A DNA stretch of 64,000 bases from assembly GCF_005869935.1 (NCBI RefSeq), contig NZ_SZQF01000008.1, positions 1 through 64,000 of the forward strand. The letters are read 5' to 3'. Source of the DNA: Winogradskyella algicola. Lineage in GTDB: Bacteria; Bacteroidota; Bacteroidia; Flavobacteriales; Flavobacteriaceae. The translations under genes and the position numbers were made by a program. This document shows, one piece after another, positions 16,097 to 24,057 of this stretch. The notes under the pieces are model-generated. The model was given only the letters and a program-made list of their open reading frames with translations, made no database searches and was not told the origin of the DNA. How positions within the stretch are numbered: position 1 is the stretch's first letter; each line of letters begins with the position of its first letter.

Positions 16097-16453
16097 CTAA
16101 CTTAAATAAACCCAAGCCCAATACATCAATAAAAATTGAAGTGGAATTCTTAAAATTAATATCCATTTTGGAATGCCTGCAGAAGCTTTTTCGCTAGATA
16201 ACATATAAAAATGAACTAACAGAAATACAACTAGCATTGCTATGATACCATAAATGGCAAATGCCTTAGTTTCTGAGAATAACAAAGCTGCTCCCAAAAT
16301 AATTTCGGCAATACCACTCAGCAGCACAAGAAATTTGTGGTTTGGTAAGTATCTTGGCATAATACGCATATACATTTTGGGTTTAACAAAGTGCATAAGG
16401 CCTGCCAAAATGTACATGCCAGCCATAATGTATAGTCCAATTGGGTTATTCAT
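16097..16453 (-). CDS. DoxX family membrane protein
   Basis: 118 residues with four transmembrane segments, including IMAGMYILAGLMHFVKP (the conserved N-terminal DoxX segment), FLVLLSGIAEIILGAALLF, IYGIIAMLVVFLLVHFYML and WILILRIPLQFLLMYWAW. This is the usual size of DoxX/DoxX-like proteins of the cytoplasmic membrane, for which no single function is established. The start overlaps the upstream gene's stop by 8 bp, so it is coupled to the regulatory-domain protein. Confidence 0.85.
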   Translation of the reverse strand: MNNPIGLYIMAGMYILAGLMHFVKPKMYMRIMPRYLPNHKFLVLLSGIAEIILGAALLFSETKAFAIYGIIAMLVVFLLVHFYMLSSEKASAGIPKWILILRIPLQFLLMYWAWVYLS

Positions 16454-17432
16454 CTTTAAATGTTTTATAGGTTATGCCAATGCCGTAATTAAAAAGATTT
16501 TTGTCGAGTAAGCTAGATTTAAAACCGTTGCCTTTATCAAATTTTACCCAATTATTACCATTTATAAAAATACGTTTTATGTAAGTATTTTTACTTTCAA
16601 TCTCATCAGTAAAGGGTAGAAGTGGTCTAAAATTGGTCGGAATTTTTACTGTACCACTTTTAGTTTTTATTTCCTTGTATTTCTTGTTCGGCAAAAGTTT
16701 GCCTTCTTTATTGGTGTAGCCCATCACTTGAATGGATACAAAAAAACCATCTTTTGGAATATAAATATCGTAGTCTTCAACATTCAACTCATAAGCATCT
16801 CCGTTTTTTTCTGTAGCTCTAAAAACTATAGTTTCATAAGTAAGTACTTTACCAGGTCTACCATTGTCATTGGCATAAAATTGTACCTTAAATAAGGTTG
16901 AAAATTTCTTTTTATCGCTATTAGCACGTTTTCGCTTTTTCCAATCTTTAGACTCTAAAGCAATAGGAAATGTAACACTAGTCAATTTTTGGTCTTGGTC
17001 TGAAGATTTAGAAAAATATACTGCAATCTCAGACTCTATAGTTGGTAGCCAACAGTTGTAATAATCATCGTCGAGATATGGTTTTAAAGTTTCTTCTTTA
17101 AACTTTCTGTTCAGCTTAGTGCTAAGTACTACTTCATCTAAGGCATCGGCTTGAGGCTGTAATAACAACTGGTTAGATAAATTTTCTGTAGCAATATTGA
17201 GGTTTTTAAAGCCTATTGCAGAAATATAAAGCGAGTCTACATCTGGATATATTTTTTTGTTGAAATAAAACATACCATCATCATCTGCAAAAATACCTTG
17301 GCCATTTCCAAATGATATGGTTGCATAGCTAACAGGAGTTTGCGAAATACTATCCAAGACTTTGATTTGAGAAAAGCTGGTACACCAGCCTAAAATGATA
17401 AAAAATAAAGTTATGTAAAATTTGGAATTCAT
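16446..17432 (-). CDS. Secreted carboxypeptidase-regulatory-like domain protein
   Basis: 328 residues. Signal peptide (to about residue 21, CTSFSQ), then a CarboxypepD_reg-like beta-sandwich (IKVLDSISQTPVSYATISFGNGQGIFADDDGMFYF, ending near 110 LDEVVLS), as in the N-terminal plug extension of TonB receptors but without a barrel. A ~200-residue C-terminal domain follows with SVTFPIAL, KVLTYETIVFRA, and DYDIYIPKDGFFVSIQVMGY. The gene at 54278 encodes a clear paralogue with the same layout. Function unknown; probably periplasmic or surface-located. It is co-transcribed with the DoxX gene. Confidence 0.8.
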   Translation of the reverse strand: MNSKFYITLFFIILGWCTSFSQIKVLDSISQTPVSYATISFGNGQGIFADDDGMFYFNKKIYPDVDSLYISAIGFKNLNIATENLSNQLLLQPQADALDEVVLSTKLNRKFKEETLKPYLDDDYYNCWLPTIESEIAVYFSKSSDQDQKLTSVTFPIALESKDWKKRKRANSDKKKFSTLFKVQFYANDNGRPGKVLTYETIVFRATEKNGDAYELNVEDYDIYIPKDGFFVSIQVMGYTNKEGKLLPNKKYKEIKTKSGTVKIPTNFRPLLPFTDEIESKNTYIKRIFINGNNWVKFDKGNGFKSSLLDKNLFNYGIGITYKTFKDE

Positions 17433-17444
17433 AGATTATAAAGA

Positions 17445-17463
17445 TGCTGAAATAAATTCAGCA
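17445..17463. repeat. Short palindrome TGCTGAA-N5-TTCAGCA
   Basis: A perfect 7-bp inverted repeat with a five-base loop, immediately upstream of the regulatory-domain gene start. It is one of the dispersed CTGAA-N5-TTCAG family members listed in the findings. Confidence 0.7.
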
Positions 17464-17493
17464 CTACAAATAATTAAATGAATTGTATTAAAA

Positions 17494-17624
17494 GAGGCTG
17501 TCTAAAAAGTCAGTGTTTTGTCAATCTGAACTCGTTTCAGATTCTAAAACAAACTAAAAATCTGCTTATTAAGATTCTGAAATAAATTCAGAATGACAGA
17601 TTTTAGACTTTTTAGATAGCCTCT
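17494..17624. repeat. Large nested palindromic element, 131 bp
   Basis: The outer arms GAGGCTGTCTAAAAAGTC (from 17494) and GACTTTTTAGATAGCCTC (to 17624) are inverted copies with one mismatch. Inside are two smaller palindromes, CTGAA-N5-TTCAG at 17526 and CTGAA-N6-TTCAG at 17577, and the inverted pair TGTCAATCTGAA / TTCAGAATGACA. It fills the gap between two minus-strand genes and may also terminate transcription from 17652. Confidence 0.8.
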
Positions 17625-17651
17625 ATCGATTGGTTGATTGATTGATGAATT

Positions 17652-17999
17652 TTATTCTGAATCCAAAGCTTTCTTAGTTTGTGTATAGCCTACATACAAA
17701 CCAATACCAGCCATTAAGAATATCATTGAAGGATATACTGCATCATCATCAAGCACAGTATAAGTGTCTAAAATGTTGGCAATAAATACGCCTAAACCTA
17801 TACCCATTAATAGAAATGCTAAGTTTAGTACTATAACTTTCCATGAAGACCCAGAGCGTTTGCCAATATTGAAGATACTGGCATCTGCACCTTTTTCAAT
17901 AAGGGCTAAACGTTCTTTGTTTCTGGTAGAAAAGTATAAATATACCATTCCAAAGATTGCTGCAAAAAGACTGATAGGTATTAATATTTCTTCGTCCAT
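17652..17999 (-). CDS. DUF6249-like membrane protein
   Basis: 115 residues. An N-terminal membrane segment (LIPISLFAAIFGMVYLYF) is followed by STRNKERLALIEKGADASIF, the conserved 'RNKERLALIEKG' motif of the small DUF6249-type membrane proteins, then two further membrane segments (VIVLNLAFLLMGIGLGVFIA and YPSMIFLMAGIGLYVGYT). It is divergent from an ECF sigma factor gene. A minus-strand TGTAAC-N17-CGTC promoter identical in layout to the sigma gene's own lies upstream, suggesting the two are co-regulated. Confidence 0.8.
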   Translation of the reverse strand: MDEEILIPISLFAAIFGMVYLYFSTRNKERLALIEKGADASIFNIGKRSGSSWKVIVLNLAFLLMGIGLGVFIANILDTYTVLDDDAVYPSMIFLMAGIGLYVGYTQTKKALDSE

Positions 18000-18045
18000 G
18001 ATGTTTGTTTTTTAATTGATTAATTTTATTTGTTTCTAAGCTTAT

Positions 18046-18072
18046 GACGACATGGTTTTGATTTAGGTTACA
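18046..18072 (-). promoter_or_regulatory. ECF-type promoter for the DUF6249-like gene (TGTAAC-N17-CGTC)
   Basis: On the minus strand TGTAAC (18072-18067) is followed after 17 bp by CGTC (18049-18046). This is the classic ECF form with AAC in -35 and CGTC in -10. The start codon is about 47 bp downstream. A plus-strand twin with the same spacing lies at 18103. Confidence 0.65.
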
Positions 18073-18102
18073 GTTTTTACAAAAATTTTTTTTAGAAATA
18101 TA

Positions 18103-18130
18103 TGTAACCTATTATATCTAAGCGTCGTCT
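18103..18130 (+). promoter_or_regulatory. ECF-type promoter for the sigma factor gene (TGTAAC-N17-CGTCT)
   Basis: TGTAAC (18103-18108) is followed after 17 bp by CGTCT (18126-18130). A CGTC at 18123 also exists but with spacing 14. The ATG lies 10 bp after the -10 element, so the leader is very short. The identical divergent copy supports autoregulation by the encoded sigma factor. Confidence 0.65.
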
Positions 18131-18140
18131 TAATTACAAA

Positions 18141-18707
18141 ATGGCCACCAACGACGAAAACATATTAATTACTGCTATTAAAAATGGCGATACTAAGGCA
18201 TATGCACAATTAGTAGATCGTTATAAGGATTTGGTGTACACATTAGCCTTGCGCATGTTAAAGCATAGAGAAGAGGCAGAGGAAGTGGCGCAAGATACGT
18301 TCATTAAGGTATTTAAGTCTTTAGACAAGTTTAAAGGAGATTCAAAATTCTCTACATGGATATATAGAGTTGCCTATAATACATGCTTGGATACAATTAA
18401 AAAGAATAAAAAGCATCTTAATAATGTTGCTATAGATGAGTTTACATTTAATAAATTAGATACTATAGATAATGCATTAGACAATATTATTAAAGAGGAA
18501 AAAAGTGATTTGATAAAGAAATGCATTAACAAACTACCAGAAGACAGTAGTGCCTTATTAACGTTATTTTATTTTGAAGAGTTATCTTTAGAAGAAATAT
18601 CAAAAATTATAAATATTGAAGCCAATACGGTAAAAGTGAAGCTTTTTAGAGCTCGAAAGAAATTGGCCGTAATTTTAGAACAGTATTTTCAACCCAAAAC
18701 AGCTTGA
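18141..18707 (+). CDS. ECF sigma-70 family RNA polymerase sigma factor
   Basis: 188 residues, the standard two-domain ECF architecture. Region 2 (about 10-85) shows YAQLVDRYKDLVYTLALRML, EEAEEVAQDTFIKVFKSLDKF and STWIYRVAYNTCLDTIKK; region 4 (about 125-180) shows LPEDSSALLTLFYFEELSLEEISKII and the helix-turn-helix NTVKVKLFRARKKL. The product directs RNA polymerase to a small regulon. A membrane protein gene follows 3 bp later as the likely partner. The gene is preceded by a TGTAAC-N17-CGTC promoter that it may recognise itself. Confidence 0.95.
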   Translation: MATNDENILITAIKNGDTKAYAQLVDRYKDLVYTLALRMLKHREEAEEVAQDTFIKVFKSLDKFKGDSKFSTWIYRVAYNTCLDTIKKNKKHLNNVAIDEFTFNKLDTIDNALDNIIKEEKSDLIKKCINKLPEDSSALLTLFYFEELSLEEISKIINIEANTVKVKLFRARKKLAVILEQYFQPKTA

Positions 18708-18710
18708 AAG

Positions 18711-19115
18711 ATGGAAAATGAAGATAAAAGAATAGAAGATTTAGTCAATAAGTTAATGGCGAATGACAGTTTAGAAAAAGCTCCGGCTGATTTTACCAAT
18801 GATGTAATGTCTAAAATTGAAACACTTTCTGAAACTAAAAATATTGTTTATAAACCGCTGATTCCTAAATATGTATGGTGGTTATTAGGTTTAGGTTTTG
18901 TGGCTTTAATTTATAATGTCATTTTTAATAAATCAGCCGATTCATCGACCTTGTCAGAGCGCTATAATTTACCAGAAGTATCGTTTGATTTATTTAGTAA
19001 CCTATCTGTAGATTTTTCAAATACGTTAATGTACGCTACAGTATTATTGGCTGTAATGGTAGCGATTCAAATTCCATTGTTAAAACAGTATTTTAATCAA
19101 AGATTCTCGTATTAA
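18711..19115 (+). CDS. Membrane protein, probable partner (anti-sigma-like) of the ECF sigma factor
   Basis: 134 residues. The cytoplasmic N-terminus (RIEDLVNKLMANDSLEKAPADFTNDVMSKI) has the size and 'PADFT..VMSKI' pattern often seen in Bacteroidota proteins encoded after ECF sigma genes. Two membrane segments follow (about 53-68 VWWLLGLGFVALIYNVIF and 104-122 TLMYATVLLAVMVAIQIPLL). No zinc-binding anti-sigma (HxxxCxxC) motif is present. The anti-sigma role is inferred from position, 3 bp after the sigma factor stop. The stop overlaps the convergent gene's end by 4 bp. Confidence 0.75.
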   Translation: MENEDKRIEDLVNKLMANDSLEKAPADFTNDVMSKIETLSETKNIVYKPLIPKYVWWLLGLGFVALIYNVIFNKSADSSTLSERYNLPEVSFDLFSNLSVDFSNTLMYATVLLAVMVAIQIPLLKQYFNQRFSY

Positions 19116-19489
19116 TCTGGGTAGTACCAAAACGGAATAGTAGCATAACGCACGGTTTGAGTATCATTTTTTTTAATGCGTTTTCGTATTACACTTAGAA
19201 TATGTTTGCCTTCGCTTAGGTTTTTGATGCCTATATAACTTTCGAACCCTTTTTGGTTTTTGTTTCTTTTGCTCAAAACAAATTCACTATTAAAGTATAG
19301 CGAATCAATTTTTACAGTAAAAACCTCGTTGAGAGTATTAATATAAGCTTTGCGGAGACTATCTCTTTTGCGCCAAGACATATTATTCACTACCACAATG
19401 TCAGTATCTAAACCTCTAACATCCTTTTCAGGCTTCAGACTTTTGTTATAAGAAAATATATAGTCATCGATATCATCATCAAAGACCAT
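19112..19489 (-). CDS. C-terminal part of a split membrane protein (frameshifted relative to 19534-20427)
   Basis: 125 residues from an internal ATG: acidic start FDDDIDDYIF, then a beta-rich domain with ESYIGIKNLSEGKHILSVIRKR and a final TIPFWYYPD. The frame is open upstream to about 19560 and reads AISSKVVTKKFLKIF before the ATG, plausible protein sequence with no ribosome-binding site. That makes it a continuation of the neighbouring membrane protein in a shifted frame. Either the gene is broken by a one-base deletion near 19535, or two proteins are made. The domain is not recognised. Confidence 0.5.
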   Translation of the reverse strand: MVFDDDIDDYIFSYNKSLKPEKDVRGLDTDIVVVNNMSWRKRDSLRKAYINTLNEVFTVKIDSLYFNSEFVLSKRNKNQKGFESYIGIKNLSEGKHILSVIRKRIKKNDTQTVRYATIPFWYYPD

Positions 19490-19533
19490 AAAAATCTTTA
19501 AAAATTTTTTAGTTACTACCTTAGATGAAATGG

Positions 19534-20427
19534 CTACTTCTTCAATAAATCGTCATCTTCCAGCTCATCTTCATAATGTTTATTGTCAGTAATGATACTG
19601 CTAGAGTATAAATCTTTATTAAAGTAATTAGACGTATTGTAACTTAGACTAGTGCCGACCAAGATTAAAATATAAATAGGTACTAGAGCAAAACTAATAC
19701 GTCTTCCAAATTTGTTGTCTAAAAAGTTATATACCAACGGACGATACAAAAAAGCTAAGGTAATTTTACTAAATACCCAATAGATCGGAAAGTAAAGCTT
19801 ACTTATCCATTTCTTTTTTTTGAGCCATCCTTGGGTAACAAAATCAATAAAAGTAAAGAACATACCAAATACTATAAATAATATTAGAGGTACGCCTATC
19901 CACAAACCAACGGTTTCGTTTATACTATCGTTATCAAGGAATAACTTAACTACCAAAACAATTGAGATTATGGTAAATGTAAATGCCAGAACATAGAAAA
20001 TTAAAAGAAATGAAATAGCAAAGATAATGCTGCAATAATTCTCTAGTCTAGCGATGTATCTGTCAAAGGAACCAACCTTCTTTTTTAGATATTTAGTGAA
20101 TTTAGGGCTGTAATTTAGCTCATCATAGTCTATATCACCCGAGACATATCTTAGACCTAAGGCACCAATCCAAAGTCCACGTAAAACAACATGAAGCAAT
20201 AAGTTAAAAATTAAAATGGCACAGGATACTAAGATTACAGAGAGCACAATCCAAGAGTAAATTTTGCCATCATTATATGCGGCTTTAACCTCTATACTTA
20301 AGTACGGAAACGCAGTAAACAAACCAAATATGGTAAAACCAGATATTAGTAACTCTAACTGCCAGCTCTCTTCCTGCAACTTTTGGAGTAGTTTTTTAAA
20401 TGCAGGATTGTTATAATCTTGACTCAT
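19534..20427 (-). CDS. Multi-pass membrane protein, N-terminal part of a probably frameshifted gene
   Basis: 297 residues with six or seven membrane segments, for example LELLISGFTIFGLFTAFPYL, YSWIVLSVILVSCAILIFNLLL, SIIFAISFLLIFYVLAFTFTIISIVLVV and WIGVPLILFIVFGMFFTFIDFV. The N-terminus MSQDYNNPAFKKLLQKLQEE is amphipathic and conserved-looking. The frame stops after an acidic run (DELEDDDLLKK) just before the shifted frame that carries the C-terminal domain at 19112. No function can be assigned. It lies between two ECF sigma modules and is divergent from the second, but no evidence ties it to either. Confidence 0.7.
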   Translation of the reverse strand: MSQDYNNPAFKKLLQKLQEESWQLELLISGFTIFGLFTAFPYLSIEVKAAYNDGKIYSWIVLSVILVSCAILIFNLLLHVVLRGLWIGALGLRYVSGDIDYDELNYSPKFTKYLKKKVGSFDRYIARLENYCSIIFAISFLLIFYVLAFTFTIISIVLVVKLFLDNDSINETVGLWIGVPLILFIVFGMFFTFIDFVTQGWLKKKKWISKLYFPIYWVFSKITLAFLYRPLVYNFLDNKFGRRISFALVPIYILILVGTSLSYNTSNYFNKDLYSSSIITDNKHYEDELEDDDLLKK

Positions 20428-20555
20428 TGGTATTTAGTTGGTGTTAATGAAGTCTAAAGTTAATTATATTCAATTAATTTTTACTTTTTTAATCAAAATT
20501 TGAAACCCATATCATTTTTCTTCGTTTTTAATAATAGAGATGCTAACCAAACTTA

Positions 20556-21104
20556 ATGCAACAGCAAACAAATAGTTTAATACAAGCTTGTAAAAAAGGA
20601 AACCAAGTCGCACAAATACAGGTTTACGACATGTACTGTGATGCTATGTTTACCGTTGCAAGTAGATATCTCAATAATGATGAAGACGCCAAAGATGCTA
20701 TGCAAGAAGGGTTTTTAAAAGCATTTACGAATTTAGATAATTATAAGCCTGAATACACTTTTGGAGCATGGCTAAAGCGGATTGTCATCAATCAGTGCTT
20801 AGATGTTTTAAGGAAAAGAAAGATTGAATTTTCAGAAGTAGTAGTTTCAGAATTACAAATAACTAATGAAGATAATTGGGATTTTGATAGCAACATCAAT
20901 AAAACTGACATTCTAAATGCTATAGAACAACTAAATGAAAAACATAAAATAGTTATAAAGCTTTATCTCATTGAAGGATATGACCATACCGAAATTTCAG
21001 AGATATTAGATATACCAGTAAAAACATCCAGAACGCATCTTAGAAGAGGTAAACTAAAATTACAAGAATTCTTAAAACCAAAGTATAATGAAGCAAGATA
21101 TTAG
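20556..21104 (+). CDS. ECF sigma-70 family RNA polymerase sigma factor (second module)
   Basis: 182 residues. Region 2 includes AQIQVYDMYCDAMFTVASRYL, AKDAMQEGFLKAFTNLDNY and GAWLKRIVINQCLDVLRKRK. Region 4 includes NEKHKIVIKLYLIEGYDHTEISEIL and the helix-turn-helix VKTSRTHLRRGKLKLQEFL. It is clearly a different ECF lineage from the one at 18141. GAAAC at about 20503 followed by CGTT 16 bp later could be an ECF-type promoter, but this is weak. The stop overlaps the next gene by 17 bp, so the partner is translationally coupled. Confidence 0.95.
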   Translation: MQQQTNSLIQACKKGNQVAQIQVYDMYCDAMFTVASRYLNNDEDAKDAMQEGFLKAFTNLDNYKPEYTFGAWLKRIVINQCLDVLRKRKIEFSEVVVSELQITNEDNWDFDSNINKTDILNAIEQLNEKHKIVIKLYLIEGYDHTEISEILDIPVKTSRTHLRRGKLKLQEFLKPKYNEARY

Positions 21105-21600
21105 AGATTTATTTAGGGAGGAAGAGGACTTAAAAACACCTCCAGAAAATCACAGAAGTGAGTTTTTAGATAAGTTGAAAAAACAGAGCCAATCTAAAAA
21201 AGTGGGTTATACATGGTTAAAAATTACAGCAGTCGTCATTATAGCATTAGCTGTAGGTTTAACAATACTTTACAGACAGCCAACAGAAAATGTGGCACCA
21301 ATAGTAGCACAAGTAGAAGCCGTGGAAGCTGAGTATTTAAAAGAAATTAATGCCGAGTGGAAAAACTTTGTAGCCATAGCAGAAGATGAGGTTTTGGTAG
21401 AACGTTTTAAGAAAAAACTAGATGAGTTAGATGCAGATTATAAGAATATTTCAATTCAATTTAGAGCCAATCCTAATAACCTTGAAATCGTAGAACTTTT
21501 AATTGACAATCTACAAACACGATCTCAGATACTTAAAGATATTCAAGAACATATCAAAATTTTAAATCAGAAAAACGAACAGTATGAACAATCAATTTAA
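21088..21600 (+). CDS. Single-pass membrane protein, probable anti-sigma factor
   Basis: 170 residues. A cytoplasmic N-terminal segment (MKQDIRDLFREEEDLKTPPENHRSEFLDKLKKQ) is followed by one membrane helix (about 45-61 LKITAVVIIALAVGLTIL) and a long periplasmic coiled-coil-like tail (VEAEYLKEINAEWKNFVAIAEDE...LIDNLQTRSQILKDIQEHI). This topology fits an anti-sigma factor; no zinc motif is visible. It overlaps the sigma gene by 17 bp and the next gene by 17 bp. Confidence 0.8.
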   Translation: MKQDIRDLFREEEDLKTPPENHRSEFLDKLKKQSQSKKVGYTWLKITAVVIIALAVGLTILYRQPTENVAPIVAQVEAVEAEYLKEINAEWKNFVAIAEDEVLVERFKKKLDELDADYKNISIQFRANPNNLEIVELLIDNLQTRSQILKDIQEHIKILNQKNEQYEQSI

Positions 21601-22741
21601 GTTCTTAATGCTGATGCTCATCACATCAGTAATGGGACGGGCACAGGTCAAGGAAATTTTTAAAAAAAGCTATGAACAAGCAGATGTAGAATCGATTTAT
21701 CTTCATCTTAATGGCACGTATGTAGAGTTTTCAGAATCAGAAGACGATAAAGTACATTTTGATTATACACTAGAATTTGAAAACTATTCAAAAAAAGAGG
21801 TAGAAAGTAAGCTTAATGAGATTAAAACTGAGGCATCAATAAAAGATGGTGTGTTAGAGTTTAAAACAGGAGGAAGTGAAGCAAAAAGTGATGTTTCTTA
21901 CAGTTTAGAGACACTTTACGGTATTACTTTTGAAGGCGATTTTATAAATTTCAAAGAAAAATCTAACCGAGTTTTTAGAAAATCTAAGCAGTATTTTTTA
22001 GCAATAAATAGTAGTTCTAGAGGGAAAAGCCTTAAGGAGTATTTAAAGAATTTACGAGAGGTAGATAAAAAAGGAAACAAGAAAAAAATCAATACCAAAA
22101 ATGTAAAGATTTTAAGAACAAAGTTTTCTATAAAACTACCTCCAGAAATTAAGCTTCGAGTAATGGCAGAAAATTCTAACCTAATTTTTAAGAATGATAT
22201 AAATAACCAACTGGTTGTTAATGCCAGAACTACAAAATTGAAGTTTCAGAATATTCAAAACCCATTCAATGTTTTTGATGTGGTAAATGGAAGTTTTAGA
22301 GCAAATTTTTTAGAAGGAGGAAACTATAAATTTACACATGTTGATGAGGTACAAGTAGCGCAGTTAAAAAAAGTAGATGTTGATACCGAGTTTAGTAATA
22401 TTAAAGTTGGCGAAATAGCGGAAAAGGTTAGGATAGTAGATTTTAATAGTAAGTTTCGGTTCCATAATTTTTCTCAAAATTTTAGAGAGTTTCAGATGGC
22501 ATCAGATTATTCTGAAATCAATCTGTTTTTTCCTGAAAAATCAGAATACTTCATCGAGACGTATGGCTACAATACAGTGCATTATTGGGCTAAACTAATC
22601 ACGGAGATTCCTCCAAGCCGAAAAAAAGAGCATTCTATAATGATGGTTATTGGTGAGGAAGACAATCCTAATCAAATAAAAATTCATGTTACAAACGGTA
22701 TTATTCGTTTTGGAGAAGATTTTATTGATGTTAAAAAGTAA
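21584..22741 (+). CDS. Secreted beta-rich protein in the ECF operon, function unknown
   Basis: 385 residues with a signal peptide (MNNQFKFLMLMLITSVMGRAQ). The body is made of regularly spaced short strands (for example SNIKVGEIAEKVRIVDFNSKFRFHNFS and VVNARTTKLKFQNIQNPFNVFDVVNGSF), a pattern resembling the DUF4097 / adhesin-type beta-helix domain common in products of sigma/anti-sigma operons. It should be periplasmic or surface-exposed and may report on envelope state to the anti-sigma factor; that is inference. Start overlaps the anti-sigma gene by 17 bp. Confidence 0.75.
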   Translation: MNNQFKFLMLMLITSVMGRAQVKEIFKKSYEQADVESIYLHLNGTYVEFSESEDDKVHFDYTLEFENYSKKEVESKLNEIKTEASIKDGVLEFKTGGSEAKSDVSYSLETLYGITFEGDFINFKEKSNRVFRKSKQYFLAINSSSRGKSLKEYLKNLREVDKKGNKKKINTKNVKILRTKFSIKLPPEIKLRVMAENSNLIFKNDINNQLVVNARTTKLKFQNIQNPFNVFDVVNGSFRANFLEGGNYKFTHVDEVQVAQLKKVDVDTEFSNIKVGEIAEKVRIVDFNSKFRFHNFSQNFREFQMASDYSEINLFFPEKSEYFIETYGYNTVHYWAKLITEIPPSRKKEHSIMMVIGEEDNPNQIKIHVTNGIIRFGEDFIDVKK

Positions 22742-22753
22742 AGTTTAACATAT

Positions 22754-22804
22754 CTGTCAATCTGAATTTATTTCAGAATCAGAGAAACAAGTTCAGATTG
22801 ACAG
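22754..22804. repeat. Palindromic element with 13-bp arms (CTGTCAATCTGAA)
   Basis: CTGTCAATCTGAA at 22754-22766 is perfectly repeated in inverted orientation at 22792-22804. A nested CTGAA-N5-TTCAG palindrome lies at 22762-22776. It sits between convergent genes. Confidence 0.85.
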
Positions 22805-22821
22805 TTCATTATATTTATTAA

Positions 22822-24057
22822 TCAATACCAGCGTTTTTTCTTCTTTTTAGACGCTTCACTTTTACGACCTTTTTTGTACTTACTACCTTTCTTTTTATGA
22901 ACAGTAGGTTTTGCATTTGGGTCTAAAGGATAAGGATGTTCTTTTTCTACAGGAATCTGAACGTTAATATAATTTTCTATGGTTTTTATATAGTTCTTTT
23001 CATCTGCAGAACACATAGAATATGCTGTGCCAATATTACCTGCTCTACCTGTTCTACCAATACGATGCACGTACGTTTCAGCTTGGTTTGGTATGTCAAA
23101 ATTAAACACATTTTCTAGTTCATTAATATCAATACCTCGAGCAGCCACGTCTGTAGCAATTAAAATTTTAGCATAGCCATTTTTGAATTTGTTTAAGGCT
23201 GTTTGTCGGTCATTCTGATTTTTATCACCGTGAATACTATCTACGCGATAGCCTTTTTCTGCCAAGCGTTCCTCTAGTTTTTTTACACCAAATTTGGTGC
23301 GTCTAAAGATGATAACATTTCCTTTTATGGTATTTCGTAGTAAATGCAAGCACAATTCTATTTTTCTGCGTTTTGGCACGTAGTACAATACCTGACTCAC
23401 ATCTTGAGCCACAGATTGCGTTGGAGTAACATCAATTCTTTCAGGATTTTTTAAAATAGAATTTGCAAGCGCTTCTATTTTGGAAGGTATAGTAGCAGAA
23501 AATAATAAGGTCTGTTTTTCCTCAGGGCAAAGGCGTTCTATTTTTTTTACATCATCTATAAAACCCATTGCAAGCATTAAATCTGCCTCGTCTAAAACAA
23601 AATTTTCAACCTTATCTAAGTTGATATAATCTTGTTTGTGTAAGTCTAAAAGACGACCAGGAGTTGCAATAAGGATATCAACACCTTTTTTAAGAACATC
23701 AACCTGAGGTTCAATTGCAGCACCACCAAAAATAACTAGCGATCTAAGGTTAGAAAACTGCGCATAGTTTTTAAAATTCTGTTGAATTTGTAGCGCCAGT
23801 TCTCGTGTAGGACTAATAATTAATGCTTTTATTTTTTTTCCACGTTTTGGAGCATCTTGTTTATCAAACAACCGCTGTAATATTGGTAGTGCAAAAGCTG
23901 CTGTTTTTCCTGTTCCGGTTTGGGCAGAAACAATAACATCTTTACCTCCTAAAATTACAGGAATAGTACGTTCTTGCACTAAAGTAGGTTCCGTGTAGCC
24001 AGAAGCTTCAATAGCTTTTAGAAGTGGTTTAATGAGTTTTAGATCCTTGAATGACAT
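22822..24057 (-). CDS. DEAD-box ATP-dependent RNA helicase (RhlE-like)
   Basis: 411 residues with every helicase motif visible: Q motif (TEPTLVQERTIP), I (AQTGTGKTAA), Ia (PTRELALQI), Ib (TPGRL), II (DEAD), III (SAT), IV (VIIFRRT), V (ATDVAARGID) and VI (HRIGRTGRAG). The C-terminus is a short, very basic tail (KKKGSKYKKGRKSEASKKKK), typical of RhlE/CsdA-like proteins for RNA binding. Expected cytoplasmic roles are ribosome assembly or mRNA decay, especially in the cold. It is monocistronic and ends near the 22754 palindrome. Confidence 0.95.
   Translation of the reverse strand: MSFKDLKLIKPLLKAIEASGYTEPTLVQERTIPVILGGKDVIVSAQTGTGKTAAFALPILQRLFDKQDAPKRGKKIKALIISPTRELALQIQQNFKNYAQFSNLRSLVIFGGAAIEPQVDVLKKGVDILIATPGRLLDLHKQDYINLDKVENFVLDEADLMLAMGFIDDVKKIERLCPEEKQTLLFSATIPSKIEALANSILKNPERIDVTPTQSVAQDVSQVLYYVPKRRKIELCLHLLRNTIKGNVIIFRRTKFGVKKLEERLAEKGYRVDSIHGDKNQNDRQTALNKFKNGYAKILIATDVAARGIDINELENVFNFDIPNQAETYVHRIGRTGRAGNIGTAYSMCSADEKNYIKTIENYINVQIPVEKEHPYPLDPNAKPTVHKKKGSKYKKGRKSEASKKKKKRWY

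Noticed and set aside
19525-19565. Programmed ribosomal frameshift in the split membrane protein
   Set aside because: The A-rich and T-rich slippery-looking run lies downstream of the stop codon of the first frame, so it could not rescue translation; no other slippery site is evident before the stop.
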